Below are positions 1 through 6,915 of a stretch of 46,664 nucleotides of DNA, piece after piece. The notes under the pieces are model-generated. The model was not told where the DNA came from, searched no databases, and was given only the letters and a program-made list of their open reading frames with translations. The stretch lies in the NCBI GenBank assembly GCA_903854655.1, contig CAINXC010000541.1, positions 1-46,664 on the forward strand. Reading direction: 5' to 3'. The stretch comes from an uncultured Verrucomicrobiota bacterium. GTDB taxonomy: Bacteria; Verrucomicrobiota; Verrucomicrobiia; Verrucomicrobiales; Verrucomicrobiaceae. Numbering within the stretch: the first letter of the stretch is position 1; each line of letters begins with the position of its first letter. The translations under genes and the position numbers were made by a program.

Positions 1-2
1 CC

Positions 3-104
3 TTCCGCCAGGCCATCGACGAATGCCTTGATGAGCTTGGAGGCGCAGCCTCAGCCGAACTTCACAGTCTGCTGTCGCTCAACTTCCAGTTCTTCTCAAA
101 ATGA
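3..104 (+). CDS. C-terminal fragment of a probable IS630-family transposase
   Basis: An open frame enters from the left edge and stops at a TGA at 102-104, giving 33 residues that begin FRQAIDECLDELG and end SLLSLNFQFFSK. The closing pattern (an acidic helix, then 'LLSLNFQ.F') resembles the C-terminal tail of IS630/Tc1-mariner-type transposases as I remember them. Only the tail is present, so neither the DDE catalytic residues nor the terminal inverted repeats can be checked. The fragment could instead be the end of an unrelated gene. I cannot identify the element's end in the 94 bases before the next gene. Confidence 0.4.
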   Translation, partial: FRQAIDECLDELGGAASAELHSLLSLNFQFFSK

Positions 105-198
105 AACTTTGTGATGCGCACGAGTATAACACCGCATCCTCATGTCTTTTGTCTCTCTGCTTGGCGGCCGGCGTAACTCGTGACAGGTTGAAATCCGC

Positions 199-987
199 AT
201 GAAAATATCTTTTGCTCCATGGCTCCTTGCCTTCGCTTTCGCCTGCGTGAGCGCATTTGCGAAAGGGCCAGACGAGCCGCCCCGCCCAGCGTTTGAGAAC
301 GTCAAGCCGCAGCCGGGCGCCGTGCTGGCCGATCCCGTCGCAGCCGCAAAACGCATCAAGACCCTGGGCGGCAATGAGTACGAGCTGGGCGGCATCACCT
401 TCAACAGCGCCACGCGCGAAGTGCGCATCCCCTGCCAGGTCAACATGACGGACGGGGCCATCGAATACGCCATGGTGCATGAAACCGGCAAGACCCACGA
501 GAGCATCCTGAAAACCGCCACCGCGGCAATCGACATGCAGGTGGCTCTGCTGCTGACCAACTACCAGCCTGGCCACACCGGGCTCTTTGACTTCGAGCCG
601 GATCCAAAGGTGCGCAAGCAACTGGAGCAAACCGCGCCGAAGACCCCGGGCGCGAATTTCGTGCAGCTTTTCGTGGAATGGAAGGCGGGCGATCAAACGA
701 AGCGGACGACCCTGCGCGAGTGGATGATCGACACCCGCACAAAGAAGGCGCCCACCACCTTCGACCACTGGGTTTTCAACGGTTCGATGATCCAGTTGTC
801 CGGCTTTTCCGCCCAGCTCTACGGCAACACCGTGGGCGTATATTATGACGTGACAGCGATCATTAATTGTCCAAGCAAGGACAACGGATTGGACGATATT
901 TGGTCCATCAACACCCGTGTGGTGCCGAAAGAAGACAGCAATGTAACGCTTATCATCGCCCCCTTCACGCCCCCCGCCAAATCATGA
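199..987 (+). CDS. Secreted YdjY-domain protein
   Basis: A 262-residue protein with a clear Sec signal peptide (residues 1-21, MKISFAPWLLAFAFACVSAFA). The mature part matches the YdjY-domain pattern: a beta strand reading 'REVRIPCQVNM.DGAIEYAMVHETGKTHESIL' in outline at about residues 70-105, then 'TAAIDMQVALLLTNY' and the motif FVEWKAGD. YdjY-domain proteins are extracytoplasmic and of unknown biochemical function, and they are common in Planctomycetes and Verrucomicrobia. The stop codon overlaps the start of the next gene (ATGA at 984-987), so the two are probably translationally coupled and act in the same process. The family call is by pattern recognition. No enzymatic role can be read from the sequence. 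Confidence 0.75.
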   Translation: MKISFAPWLLAFAFACVSAFAKGPDEPPRPAFENVKPQPGAVLADPVAAAKRIKTLGGNEYELGGITFNSATREVRIPCQVNMTDGAIEYAMVHETGKTHESILKTATAAIDMQVALLLTNYQPGHTGLFDFEPDPKVRKQLEQTAPKTPGANFVQLFVEWKAGDQTKRTTLREWMIDTRTKKAPTTFDHWVFNGSMIQLSGFSAQLYGNTVGVYYDVTAIINCPSKDNGLDDIWSINTRVVPKEDSNVTLIIAPFTPPAKS

Positions 988-2147
988 AAGCCCTCGCCCT
1001 TTTGCTGGCGCTCACCACGGTGACCGCCCCCGCCTTTGCCCAGACCACGCTTGCGGATCGCAACGCCTCGCTCAAGCAGGAGGTGCAGCTCTCGTACAAG
1101 CGCGGGCTCGGTTACCTCGGCAAGCTGCAGAATGCCGAAACCGGCGCCTGGGGCGAAGCGGAGCCCGTGGCCCTCACCGCCATCGTGCTGGCCGGTTTCA
1201 TGAGCGATCCGGACCGCAAGTTCAGCGATCCTCTCACCCCCGCCCAGGAGAAGGGCTACGCCTTCCTGCTCAAGAACGCGCAGCCTGATGGCGGCATCTA
1301 TGTGAAGGCCCGCGCCAACTACAACACCTCCCTGGCCCTCATGGCGCTGGTGATGAGCCCGAAGGCCGATGACTACCAGCAGATCATCCTCAAGGCGCGT
1401 CGCTACCTCATCGGCCGCCAGGTGGACCTGGATGAGAAGGGCAAGACCGACAACCCCTTGGACGGCGGCATCGGCTATGGCGACGAGAAGGGTTTCCACG
1501 CCGATCTCTCCAACACTCATTTCGCCCTGGAAGCCCTCAAGTACGCGGATGTCTATCTGGCCGACAAAGGTGATGCCTTGAAGAATGAACCCAAGCTCAA
1601 TTTCGCCGCCGCCATCGAGTTCATCCAGCGCTGCCAGAACCGCCCGGAATCCAACAAGCAGCCCTGGGTCAGCACCGATGCCAAGGATTACGGCGGCTTC
1701 ATCTACGGCCCGACTGAAACCCGGGGGCCCAAGGTGGATCAAAACGGCCGCACCGCCATGCGTTCCTATGGCAGCATCAGCTACGCCGGGCTCATGAGTT
1801 TCATCTATGCCGGTCTCGATGAGACGGACCCGCGCGTGCAGGCCGCCATCACCTGGCTGAGCGAAAACTTCACGCTCGATGAAAACCCCGGCCTGGGCCC
1901 GGAGGGGCAGTTCTACTACTACCACACCATGGCCAAGAGCCTGACCGCCGCGAAACTGGACGAGCTCAAGCTCAAGAACGGCAAGAAAATCGACTGGCGC
2001 GACGAGCTCACCCACAAGCTGCTCAACACCCAGCAAGGCGATGGCAACTGGGTCAACGCCAAGGCCGGCCGCTGGATGGAGACGGACCCGATTCTCGTGA
2101 CCGGCTACGTGCTCATGAGCCTGGGGCATATTTACCACGGGCTGTAA
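984..2147 (+). CDS. Secreted prenyltransferase/squalene-cyclase-like alpha-toroid protein
   Basis: 387 residues. The ATG at 984 overlaps the upstream stop and opens a typical signal peptide (MKALALLLALTTVTAPAFAQ), so upstream in-frame starts were rejected. The mature protein is helical and carries spaced Gly/Trp-rich motifs of the squalene-hopene cyclase/prenyltransferase alpha-alpha toroid: AETGAWGEAEPVALTAIV, QPDGGIYVKA, GGIGYGDEKGFHADLSNT, DYGGFIYGP, GPEGQFYYYHTMA and QQGDGNWVNAKAGRWMETDP. The DxDD acid motif of class II terpene cyclases is not seen. An exported location also argues against a lipid cyclase acting on membrane squalene. A binding or scaffolding role like that of other secreted toroid proteins is more likely. 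A strong terminator follows directly. Confidence 0.7.
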   Translation: MKALALLLALTTVTAPAFAQTTLADRNASLKQEVQLSYKRGLGYLGKLQNAETGAWGEAEPVALTAIVLAGFMSDPDRKFSDPLTPAQEKGYAFLLKNAQPDGGIYVKARANYNTSLALMALVMSPKADDYQQIILKARRYLIGRQVDLDEKGKTDNPLDGGIGYGDEKGFHADLSNTHFALEALKYADVYLADKGDALKNEPKLNFAAAIEFIQRCQNRPESNKQPWVSTDAKDYGGFIYGPTETRGPKVDQNGRTAMRSYGSISYAGLMSFIYAGLDETDPRVQAAITWLSENFTLDENPGLGPEGQFYYYHTMAKSLTAAKLDELKLKNGKKIDWRDELTHKLLNTQQGDGNWVNAKAGRWMETDPILVTGYVLMSLGHIYHGL

Positions 2148-2172
2148 GGCCTCCCCCCGCAAGCCTGCTTAT

Positions 2173-2203
2173 CGCCCCATCCCTGTCCGGGATGGGGCGT
2201 TTT
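2173..2203 (+). terminator. Rho-independent terminator after the YdjY/toroid pair
   Basis: A perfect 11-bp inverted repeat (arms 2173-2183 and 2189-2199, loop TGTCC) is followed by TTTTGCTTTT. It lies 25 bases after the stop at 2147. An ATG at 2192, in frame with the following gene, falls inside the right arm, which argues that it is not that gene's start. Confidence 0.85.
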
Positions 2204-2266
2204 GCTTTTCATAACTTCGCTCCGGGACCGCCGATTCATGAGGTGAACGATCCACCCATCCCTTTT

Positions 2267-4747
2267 ATGCCCGGCACCGACTACGACCCCAAAGCTGTTC
2301 TGGAAGCCAGTTCCTTCTCGCTGAAAGAAAACGAGCACAAGAGCGCTCAACAGGCCAGCATCACCTACATGATGAGGGCCGGGGATGGTCAGGCCTTGGG
2401 AAACGGCGGTGAAACTCTGGCGTTTGGCAAGCCCAAGTACGACTCAAGCAATTACAACAGCCTCGAATCCCAGAAGACGGCGCTCAGCGAAACCACCAGG
2501 AACCTGATGGGCAACTCCCAGGACGTCAAGGATTGGAACGCCTTGCAGACCAAGATCAGCGGGCTGCCCAACACCATTCAGGTGGCCCAAAATGAGCTGG
2601 CCCGAACGGAAGCGTCCCTGGCGGCTGTCAGGCTCACAGGCAACGAAGCCAACATTGCCAGGTGGGAGAGCAACAAGGCTGCCGACCAGGCGGTGCTGGA
2701 TGAACTCAACGAATTTGGCCAGAACCTGGAGCAGCATCAGGCCACGCTGGAGGGTCTTGCACAGCGCCCTGATGTTTTGGCTTACAACGAGGCCAAAACC
2801 CAGCATGACGAGCTCTTCTACCAAAACAAGGCGCTCACGACCATTGCCAACGCCAGCGCTCCTCTGTTCGCCGACAAGCTCAACATGAATGAGAATCCCA
2901 CCTTGGGTGGTGATCGTGAACTGCTGACGCGTTCCGTGGCCACTTACAAGGTGGACCAGTTGCTGGGCACCAACGTCATTGCCGAGGAAAAACTCGGCGT
3001 GGCCGATGACGGCATGCTGCTCGGCGTCAGCGTGCAGGCCGATGGGGCGCAGGTGACCGGCAAGCATGAGGAAAAGGACTGTTATTTGCAGGCGGACTAC
3101 AGCGATCCCCGCATTCAGAAAGGCATGGCCGATCTGGAGGCCATGGACTACATCACCGGCCAGATCGACCGGCACAATGGCAACGTTTTTGTGGACCCTT
3201 CGTCCGGGAAGGTGACTGGCATTGACAACGACCTGGCGTTTCCCGAGGTGGATCGCGAGCAGATGCTGGCAGGGGAGCCTGAACTGCTTCAGAAAGCGGT
3301 GATGGGCATGCCCAAGCAGATGGCGCAGGACACCGCCCAAAAGATCCTCGCACTCTCGCCGGAGCGGCTGGGCCAGGAGCTTGCCAGTCTCTCGAATCCC
3401 GATGGCAGCGGCAAGCTCTCTGAAGCGTCGATTGACGGCGCGAAGCAGCGGCTGGTGAACCTGCAAAATGCCATCAAGGACCCCAAGTCCGGGCTCCAGG
3501 TGGTGGCCCAGTTCGACGACAGGACTTACGCCGCCGCAGTGAAGAGCCAGATGGACAACGTCAACGTCAAGGCTGCCGAGAACGGTCTTCCCCCTTTTCA
3601 AGTGTCCGCCGGCAACGATTTCAGCAATGTCGATGACCCCGGCATGTTGAAGGACACGCCGAAGGCGTCCTATCTGGGGTCGGCCGTGCTGCAAGGCCAG
3701 GTTTACAACATCGGCATGCAGGAAAAACCGGAGGAGTTTGCCATGCGCGAGCCGGACACGGTCGGCAAGGCCAGGGTGAACCCCGAATTTGCCACCTACA
3801 AGAAGGCCGAGCAGAACGCCATCAAGAGCCTGGCCGCCTCGCCCCAGATGATTGAGAACCTGGAAGTGCGCAAGCAGGTCACCCAGTTGCAGAAAGAAAT
3901 GGAGCCGCTCAAGGCCAAGCTGGCGGATTACCAGAAGCAGCTCGACAAGCTGGAACATCCCACCCTCGCGGAGAAAGCCAAAGCTGCGTTCACGCACAAA
4001 AGCGTGGATGGCGCGAAGGAGTATTTCACGGACAAGCAAGCGGGGGTGCTCCAGCAGCTCAAGGCCAAGGAGGAAGCTCTTGCCGCCCAGTTGGACAAGG
4101 CCGTGGCGCCGCTGCGCCCGGAAATGCAGCAGCTCGCTGCTGAAGGCCATCGCGTGGAGCAGCCGGCACCGGACATCGAAGTGGACAATGAGGCGCTCGG
4201 ACAGGACGACCTCCGGGTCAGTAGTGAGGTGGGCGTCAACAACCCCGTGCCCATCGAGCAACAGGGCGAGGTCGCCCAGAAGGTGGATGGCGAGCTGGAA
4301 GTGCTCAAAGGTGAGGTGCAGGACCAGGAGGAGGCCGTTGAAGTCGATGCGGAGATGGTGGGGGAAGAGAAGGAGAGTGTCGAAGAGGTGGCCGTGGATC
4401 AGCAGCAGGCCGTGCTCCAGAACGAGGAGCAGGCGGAGCAGAAGCAGGAACAGAAGGAAGAACAAAAGCAGGAGCAGCCTGAGCCTGACATCAACCTGGA
4501 GCACCACCAAAAGCAGGGCAGCGTGGGCCAGTTCATGCAGGCCAAACCTCGCTCTCCCAACATTCAGAAGCTCGTGGAGATGGGCATCAAACCACCGCCG
4601 CTGCCCCCTCTACCGGGCGGTGATCAGGCTCCCAAGCAGGACCAGGAGGGCCCCGCTCAGAAGCCCAACCTGCGCGCCCAGTTTCAGCGTCAGAACGCCA
4701 ATCCGGCGGCCATTGGCGAGCATCGCGCCCAGCACTTGAACAAGTAG
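2267..4747 (+). CDS. PI3/4-kinase-like atypical kinase with Gln/Glu-rich coiled tail
   Basis: 826 residues from the ATG at 2267. An upstream in-frame ATG at 2192 is buried in the preceding terminator. There is no signal peptide or membrane segment. At about residues 215-330 the order of motifs matches PI3/4-kinase-like folds: a 'SVATYKVDQLLGTNVI' N-lobe helix and strand, a catalytic-loop motif DRHNGN at 301-306, and a metal-binding motif IDND at 319-322 in the DFG position. The family phosphorylates lipids or proteins, and many bacterial members are effectors. The N-terminal ~200 residues and residues ~520-640 are helical and probably coiled. The tail after ~residue 640 is extremely rich in Glu and Gln (for example EEQAEQKQEQKEEQKQEQ) and then Pro-rich. 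The gene stands alone between a terminator and a tRNA. Substrate unknown. Confidence 0.6.
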   Translation: MPGTDYDPKAVLEASSFSLKENEHKSAQQASITYMMRAGDGQALGNGGETLAFGKPKYDSSNYNSLESQKTALSETTRNLMGNSQDVKDWNALQTKISGLPNTIQVAQNELARTEASLAAVRLTGNEANIARWESNKAADQAVLDELNEFGQNLEQHQATLEGLAQRPDVLAYNEAKTQHDELFYQNKALTTIANASAPLFADKLNMNENPTLGGDRELLTRSVATYKVDQLLGTNVIAEEKLGVADDGMLLGVSVQADGAQVTGKHEEKDCYLQADYSDPRIQKGMADLEAMDYITGQIDRHNGNVFVDPSSGKVTGIDNDLAFPEVDREQMLAGEPELLQKAVMGMPKQMAQDTAQKILALSPERLGQELASLSNPDGSGKLSEASIDGAKQRLVNLQNAIKDPKSGLQVVAQFDDRTYAAAVKSQMDNVNVKAAENGLPPFQVSAGNDFSNVDDPGMLKDTPKASYLGSAVLQGQVYNIGMQEKPEEFAMREPDTVGKARVNPEFATYKKAEQNAIKSLAASPQMIENLEVRKQVTQLQKEMEPLKAKLADYQKQLDKLEHPTLAEKAKAAFTHKSVDGAKEYFTDKQAGVLQQLKAKEEALAAQLDKAVAPLRPEMQQLAAEGHRVEQPAPDIEVDNEALGQDDLRVSSEVGVNNPVPIEQQGEVAQKVDGELEVLKGEVQDQEEAVEVDAEMVGEEKESVEEVAVDQQQAVLQNEEQAEQKQEQKEEQKQEQPEPDINLEHHQKQGSVGQFMQAKPRSPNIQKLVEMGIKPPPLPPLPGGDQAPKQDQEGPAQKPNLRAQFQRQNANPAAIGEHRAQHLNK

Positions 4748-4825
4748 CTTCGCATCAAGCCATCTGGGGAACGGTACGGGCTCCGCTTCATCGCGAAAAA
4801 CTTCGCACAAACTGCAATTTTCCTC

Positions 4826-4856
4826 TTGAACCAAAAGGCAATCTTGCCATCATAAC
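4826..4856 (+). promoter_or_regulatory. Possible sigma70-type promoter of the tRNA gene
   Basis: TTGAAC at 4826-4831 could be a -35 box and CATAAC at 4851-4856 a -10 box, with a 19-base spacer, 22 bases before the mature tRNA 5' end. The spacer is long and the match is moderate. This is inference from consensus only. Confidence 0.25.
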
Positions 4857-4878
4857 AGCCCGCAAGCGAGCAACCGAT

Positions 4879-4953
4879 GCGGGTGTAGCTCAGTGGTAGA
4901 GCACTTCCTTGCCAAGGAAGATGTCGCGCGTTCGAATCGCGTCACCCGCTCCA
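4879..4953 (+). tRNA. tRNA-Gly (anticodon GCC)
   Basis: The 75-base sequence folds into a standard cloverleaf. Acceptor arm GCGGGTG (4879-4885) pairs with CACCCGC (4943-4949). The D-arm contains GCTCAGTGGTAGAGC. Anticodon stem CTTCC/GGAAG (4904-4908 and 4916-4920) encloses loop TTGCCAA with anticodon GCC at 4911-4913. The T-arm contains GTTCGAATC. The discriminator base is T, and the CCA end is encoded (4951-4953). Confidence 0.97.
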
Positions 4954-4979
4954 GCCTGGAAAATCAAGGTTTCCAGGCT
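4953..4979 (+). terminator. Hairpin directly after tRNA-Gly
   Basis: A perfect 10-bp inverted repeat (4953-4962 and 4970-4979, 7-base loop) starts at the last base of the tRNA CCA. There is no T-run after it, so it is either a weak or factor-dependent terminator or a 3'-processing structure. Confidence 0.4.
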
Positions 4980-5428
4980 GATGGGCCGAAGAGCGGGGCA
5001 AACTGCTCCAGTGTCCCTCAGGTTGGTTTTGGCGATTGCCGCAGCCTTGAAATCCGCGTGTATGTTGATGGGCGTGCAGCGCCTAAGCTGCCCAGTCAAT
5101 GTGTGATTGGCTCCTGCGCTTTCATCGCCCCAACTTGGCGGAACTGGAATCAAAGGCCATCAAGGGTGAAGCCCGGTACTACAGCTCCGCGTGAACGCGG
5201 TACACCAGCCGCTGTGCGGAGCCTCGGGTGCTTTCGCTTCACGATAAAGGCAAGAATTGCGCTGCGCTACACTCTCAAGCAACCCTGTTCTGCGATGTCG
5301 CGGCTGGTGTGCCGCGTTTACACGGAGGGACTGCGCCTAGTTCTTCTCACGTGCGATGCCATGCAGCCAGTGCATAGGCCTCCACCTTTGGTCTTGAACC
5401 CATTGCTTTTCGTGGCCTACTTGCGTAC
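4980..5428. other. Gene-free stretch downstream of tRNA-Gly
   Basis: About 450 bases without a convincing gene. Several frames are open by chance, but none has a start with a ribosome-binding site or a recognisable motif. The only clear structure is the long hairpin at 5185-5327, listed separately. I see no integrase, no repeated tRNA 3' end and no attachment-site duplication inside the window. Confidence 0.6.
5185..5327 (+). repeat. Long imperfect palindrome / large stem-loop
   Basis: Arms 5185-5212 and 5300-5327 are inverted repeats with 25 of 28 positions matching. Two of the three mismatches become G-U pairs if the plus strand is transcribed. Pairing continues inward: 5215-5221 with 5288-5294 (with wobbles), 5226-5228 with 5283-5285, and 5229-5233 with 5277-5281. 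The loop region holds a further small hairpin (GCAA/TTGC at 5250-5260). It could be a structured RNA, a miniature inverted-repeat element, or a dispersed extragenic palindrome. It lacks integron attC core sites. Confidence 0.6.
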
Positions 5429-6439
5429 ATGTCGTTCTCGCACCTGCTCCGTTGTACGACCATCGTTGGTCTTCTTGCGGCCACTACCTGCCGTGCCAAT
5501 GAAGCCTTCTTCTCCAAGGACGGCGAATCGGTCACCTTCGTTTCGCTGTTCAATACCGACAGCATCCTGCGGCTGGATTTGAAGACCAAGAAGGTGGAGG
5601 CGATTGCCCTTGGCTCCGCCGTCAAAGGTCAAGACATTGTATCCCTGACCAGCGGGGCCGATGGTGAACTCCTGTTCCTCACCGAAAAGGCAGCGTGGGT
5701 TCATGATGCGAAAGGCACACGCAAGCTCTGCGGCATGGGTTCCGCAGCCTACGGCAGCGGCCTCGCGGCTGCTCCTGCAGCAGCCGCCAACCTGACCGAC
5801 TGGCTTTTCATCGCCGGGCCTCGTTCTGAAAAGGGTGCCTCTGCGGAAAACACTTTTCACTGCCGTAAGCCGGGCGAAAAAGCATTCCAGCCGGTTTTTT
5901 GTCGCAGGGTGAATTCCGTCTGGGCTGGCACGTTTGCCAGCGATGGCCGCTTCTTTTTTGCCGGTGAAGGCGATCTTTGGGAGGGTGGTTTCGACCCTGG
6001 TGAGGCGGGTGGCGCCGTGGCCACGCTGAATGGCGTCCGCATTGCGCCGCTCGCGATGATGAACACGGACGCGGCCAACGGCGGCAACCTCTGGGTGGCG
6101 CAGATCATGCCGGCTGGCAAGTCACTGTACGTTCTCCTGCGCGGTCACCACATGGGAGAGCTCCTGCGGCTGCCCATCAATCCCGTGCCCGCCCTGAACG
6201 AGAAGTCGGGAGCCAGTGGCACCCTCGGGGAGCACTACGCCTACCTCGCCAGATCCCTCGCCTCGGTGCAGTCCATCGTGACCGGGGCCGACGACATCAC
6301 CGCCTCGGCCGCCAACGAAGTCAATGGCCAGGAACTCCTCTTCTACCGCACCGGTATTGGAGACGGCCGCCGAGGTCTGTTTATTTGGGACAAGGCGACT
6401 GGCAAGGCTGAGCAGGTGGCCGTCGAGCCATCCCTCTGA
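5429..6439 (+). CDS. Secreted protein of unknown function, probable beta-propeller
   Basis: 336 residues with a signal peptide (MSFSHLLRCTTIVGLLAATTCRA). The mature protein opens with 'EAFFSKDGESVTFVSLFNTDSILRLDL' in outline and has recurring short strands separated by Gly/Asp turns (for example TSGADGELLFLTEKAAWVHD, ASDGRFFFAGEGDLWEGGF and NEVNGQELLFYRTGIG). These resemble TolB/WD40-like propeller blades. I do not recognise a named family. It precedes a small gene and the DUF1549/1553 cluster on the same strand by 60 bases, so it may be co-transcribed with them. The function is not inferable. Confidence 0.65.
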   Translation: MSFSHLLRCTTIVGLLAATTCRANEAFFSKDGESVTFVSLFNTDSILRLDLKTKKVEAIALGSAVKGQDIVSLTSGADGELLFLTEKAAWVHDAKGTRKLCGMGSAAYGSGLAAAPAAAANLTDWLFIAGPRSEKGASAENTFHCRKPGEKAFQPVFCRRVNSVWAGTFASDGRFFFAGEGDLWEGGFDPGEAGGAVATLNGVRIAPLAMMNTDAANGGNLWVAQIMPAGKSLYVLLRGHHMGELLRLPINPVPALNEKSGASGTLGEHYAYLARSLASVQSIVTGADDITASAANEVNGQELLFYRTGIGDGRRGLFIWDKATGKAEQVAVEPSL

Positions 6440-6499
6440 TCGCCCCTCATCCAGCGCTTCCCCCTTTACAAGCCGCCCACCCTCAGCAAACAGAGCGTC

Positions 6500-6868
6500 A
6501 TGTTCAAGACGGGCCAGCAAGTGGTGTGCATCAACGACGATTTCGAGCCTTGGGTCTATGACCTGTACCGGTCACTGCCCAAGAAGGACAAGATTTACAC
6601 TGTTCGCTCGGTGGGTGTGGGCCGTTCCAATCCCACGTTTGCGGTCAATGACGACGCCGAGATCAAGCTCACCGGCGCGGAGTTCGACATGCTGATCCTG
6701 CTGAAGGAACTCTTGAACCCTGATGACCCGCATTCCAGCGTGAAACAGGAGCTGGGCTTCCGAGCGGAGCGGTTTGCACCCCTGCTGGAGGATGAAGACG
6801 AGGCGGAGGAGCGGGAACTGGTGGGCGTCGGTGCTGGAGAAAAGGAATGGGAGCCCCAGCCTGCGTGA
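6500..6868 (+). CDS. Small conserved protein of unknown function
   Basis: 122 residues, no signal peptide. The first half reads MFKTGQQVVCINDDFEPWV, then 'LPKKDKIYTVRSVGVG', then a strand and a helix ('EFDMLILLKELLNP'). This is the layout of small 'KG..YTVR' SH3-like proteins often found in phage-influenced and verrucomicrobial genomes. The C-terminal ~40 residues are acidic (LLEDEDEAEERELVG). The stop overlaps possible upstream starts of the next gene. It is cytosolic and could be regulatory, but no function is supported. Confidence 0.6.
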   Translation: MFKTGQQVVCINDDFEPWVYDLYRSLPKKDKIYTVRSVGVGRSNPTFAVNDDAEIKLTGAEFDMLILLKELLNPDDPHSSVKQELGFRAERFAPLLEDEDEAEERELVGVGAGEKEWEPQPA

Positions 6869-6915
6869 TGCGGCGCAATACGGGCGCTTTGTCGCTCGTA
6901 TCCTCTCCGCCCCCC

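Noticed and set aside
843..2162. Minus-strand open frame of 439 codons
   Set aside because: It overlaps the coupled YdjY/toroid pair on the other strand, which has signal peptides and family motifs. This frame has neither.
2444..4510. Minus-strand open frame of 688 codons
   Set aside because: It is antisense to the kinase-like gene. Its Leu/His-rich composition mirrors Gln/Lys/Glu codons.
5099..5194. Short plus-strand frame encoding about 31 residues, starting MCDWLLRFHRPN
   Set aside because: Too short, no ribosome-binding site, no recognised motif, and it runs into the hairpin arm.
5081..5350. Integron attC-like site
   Set aside because: The hairpin is long enough, but the RYYYAAC and GTTRRRY core boxes are absent at its ends, and there is no integron integrase or cassette gene.
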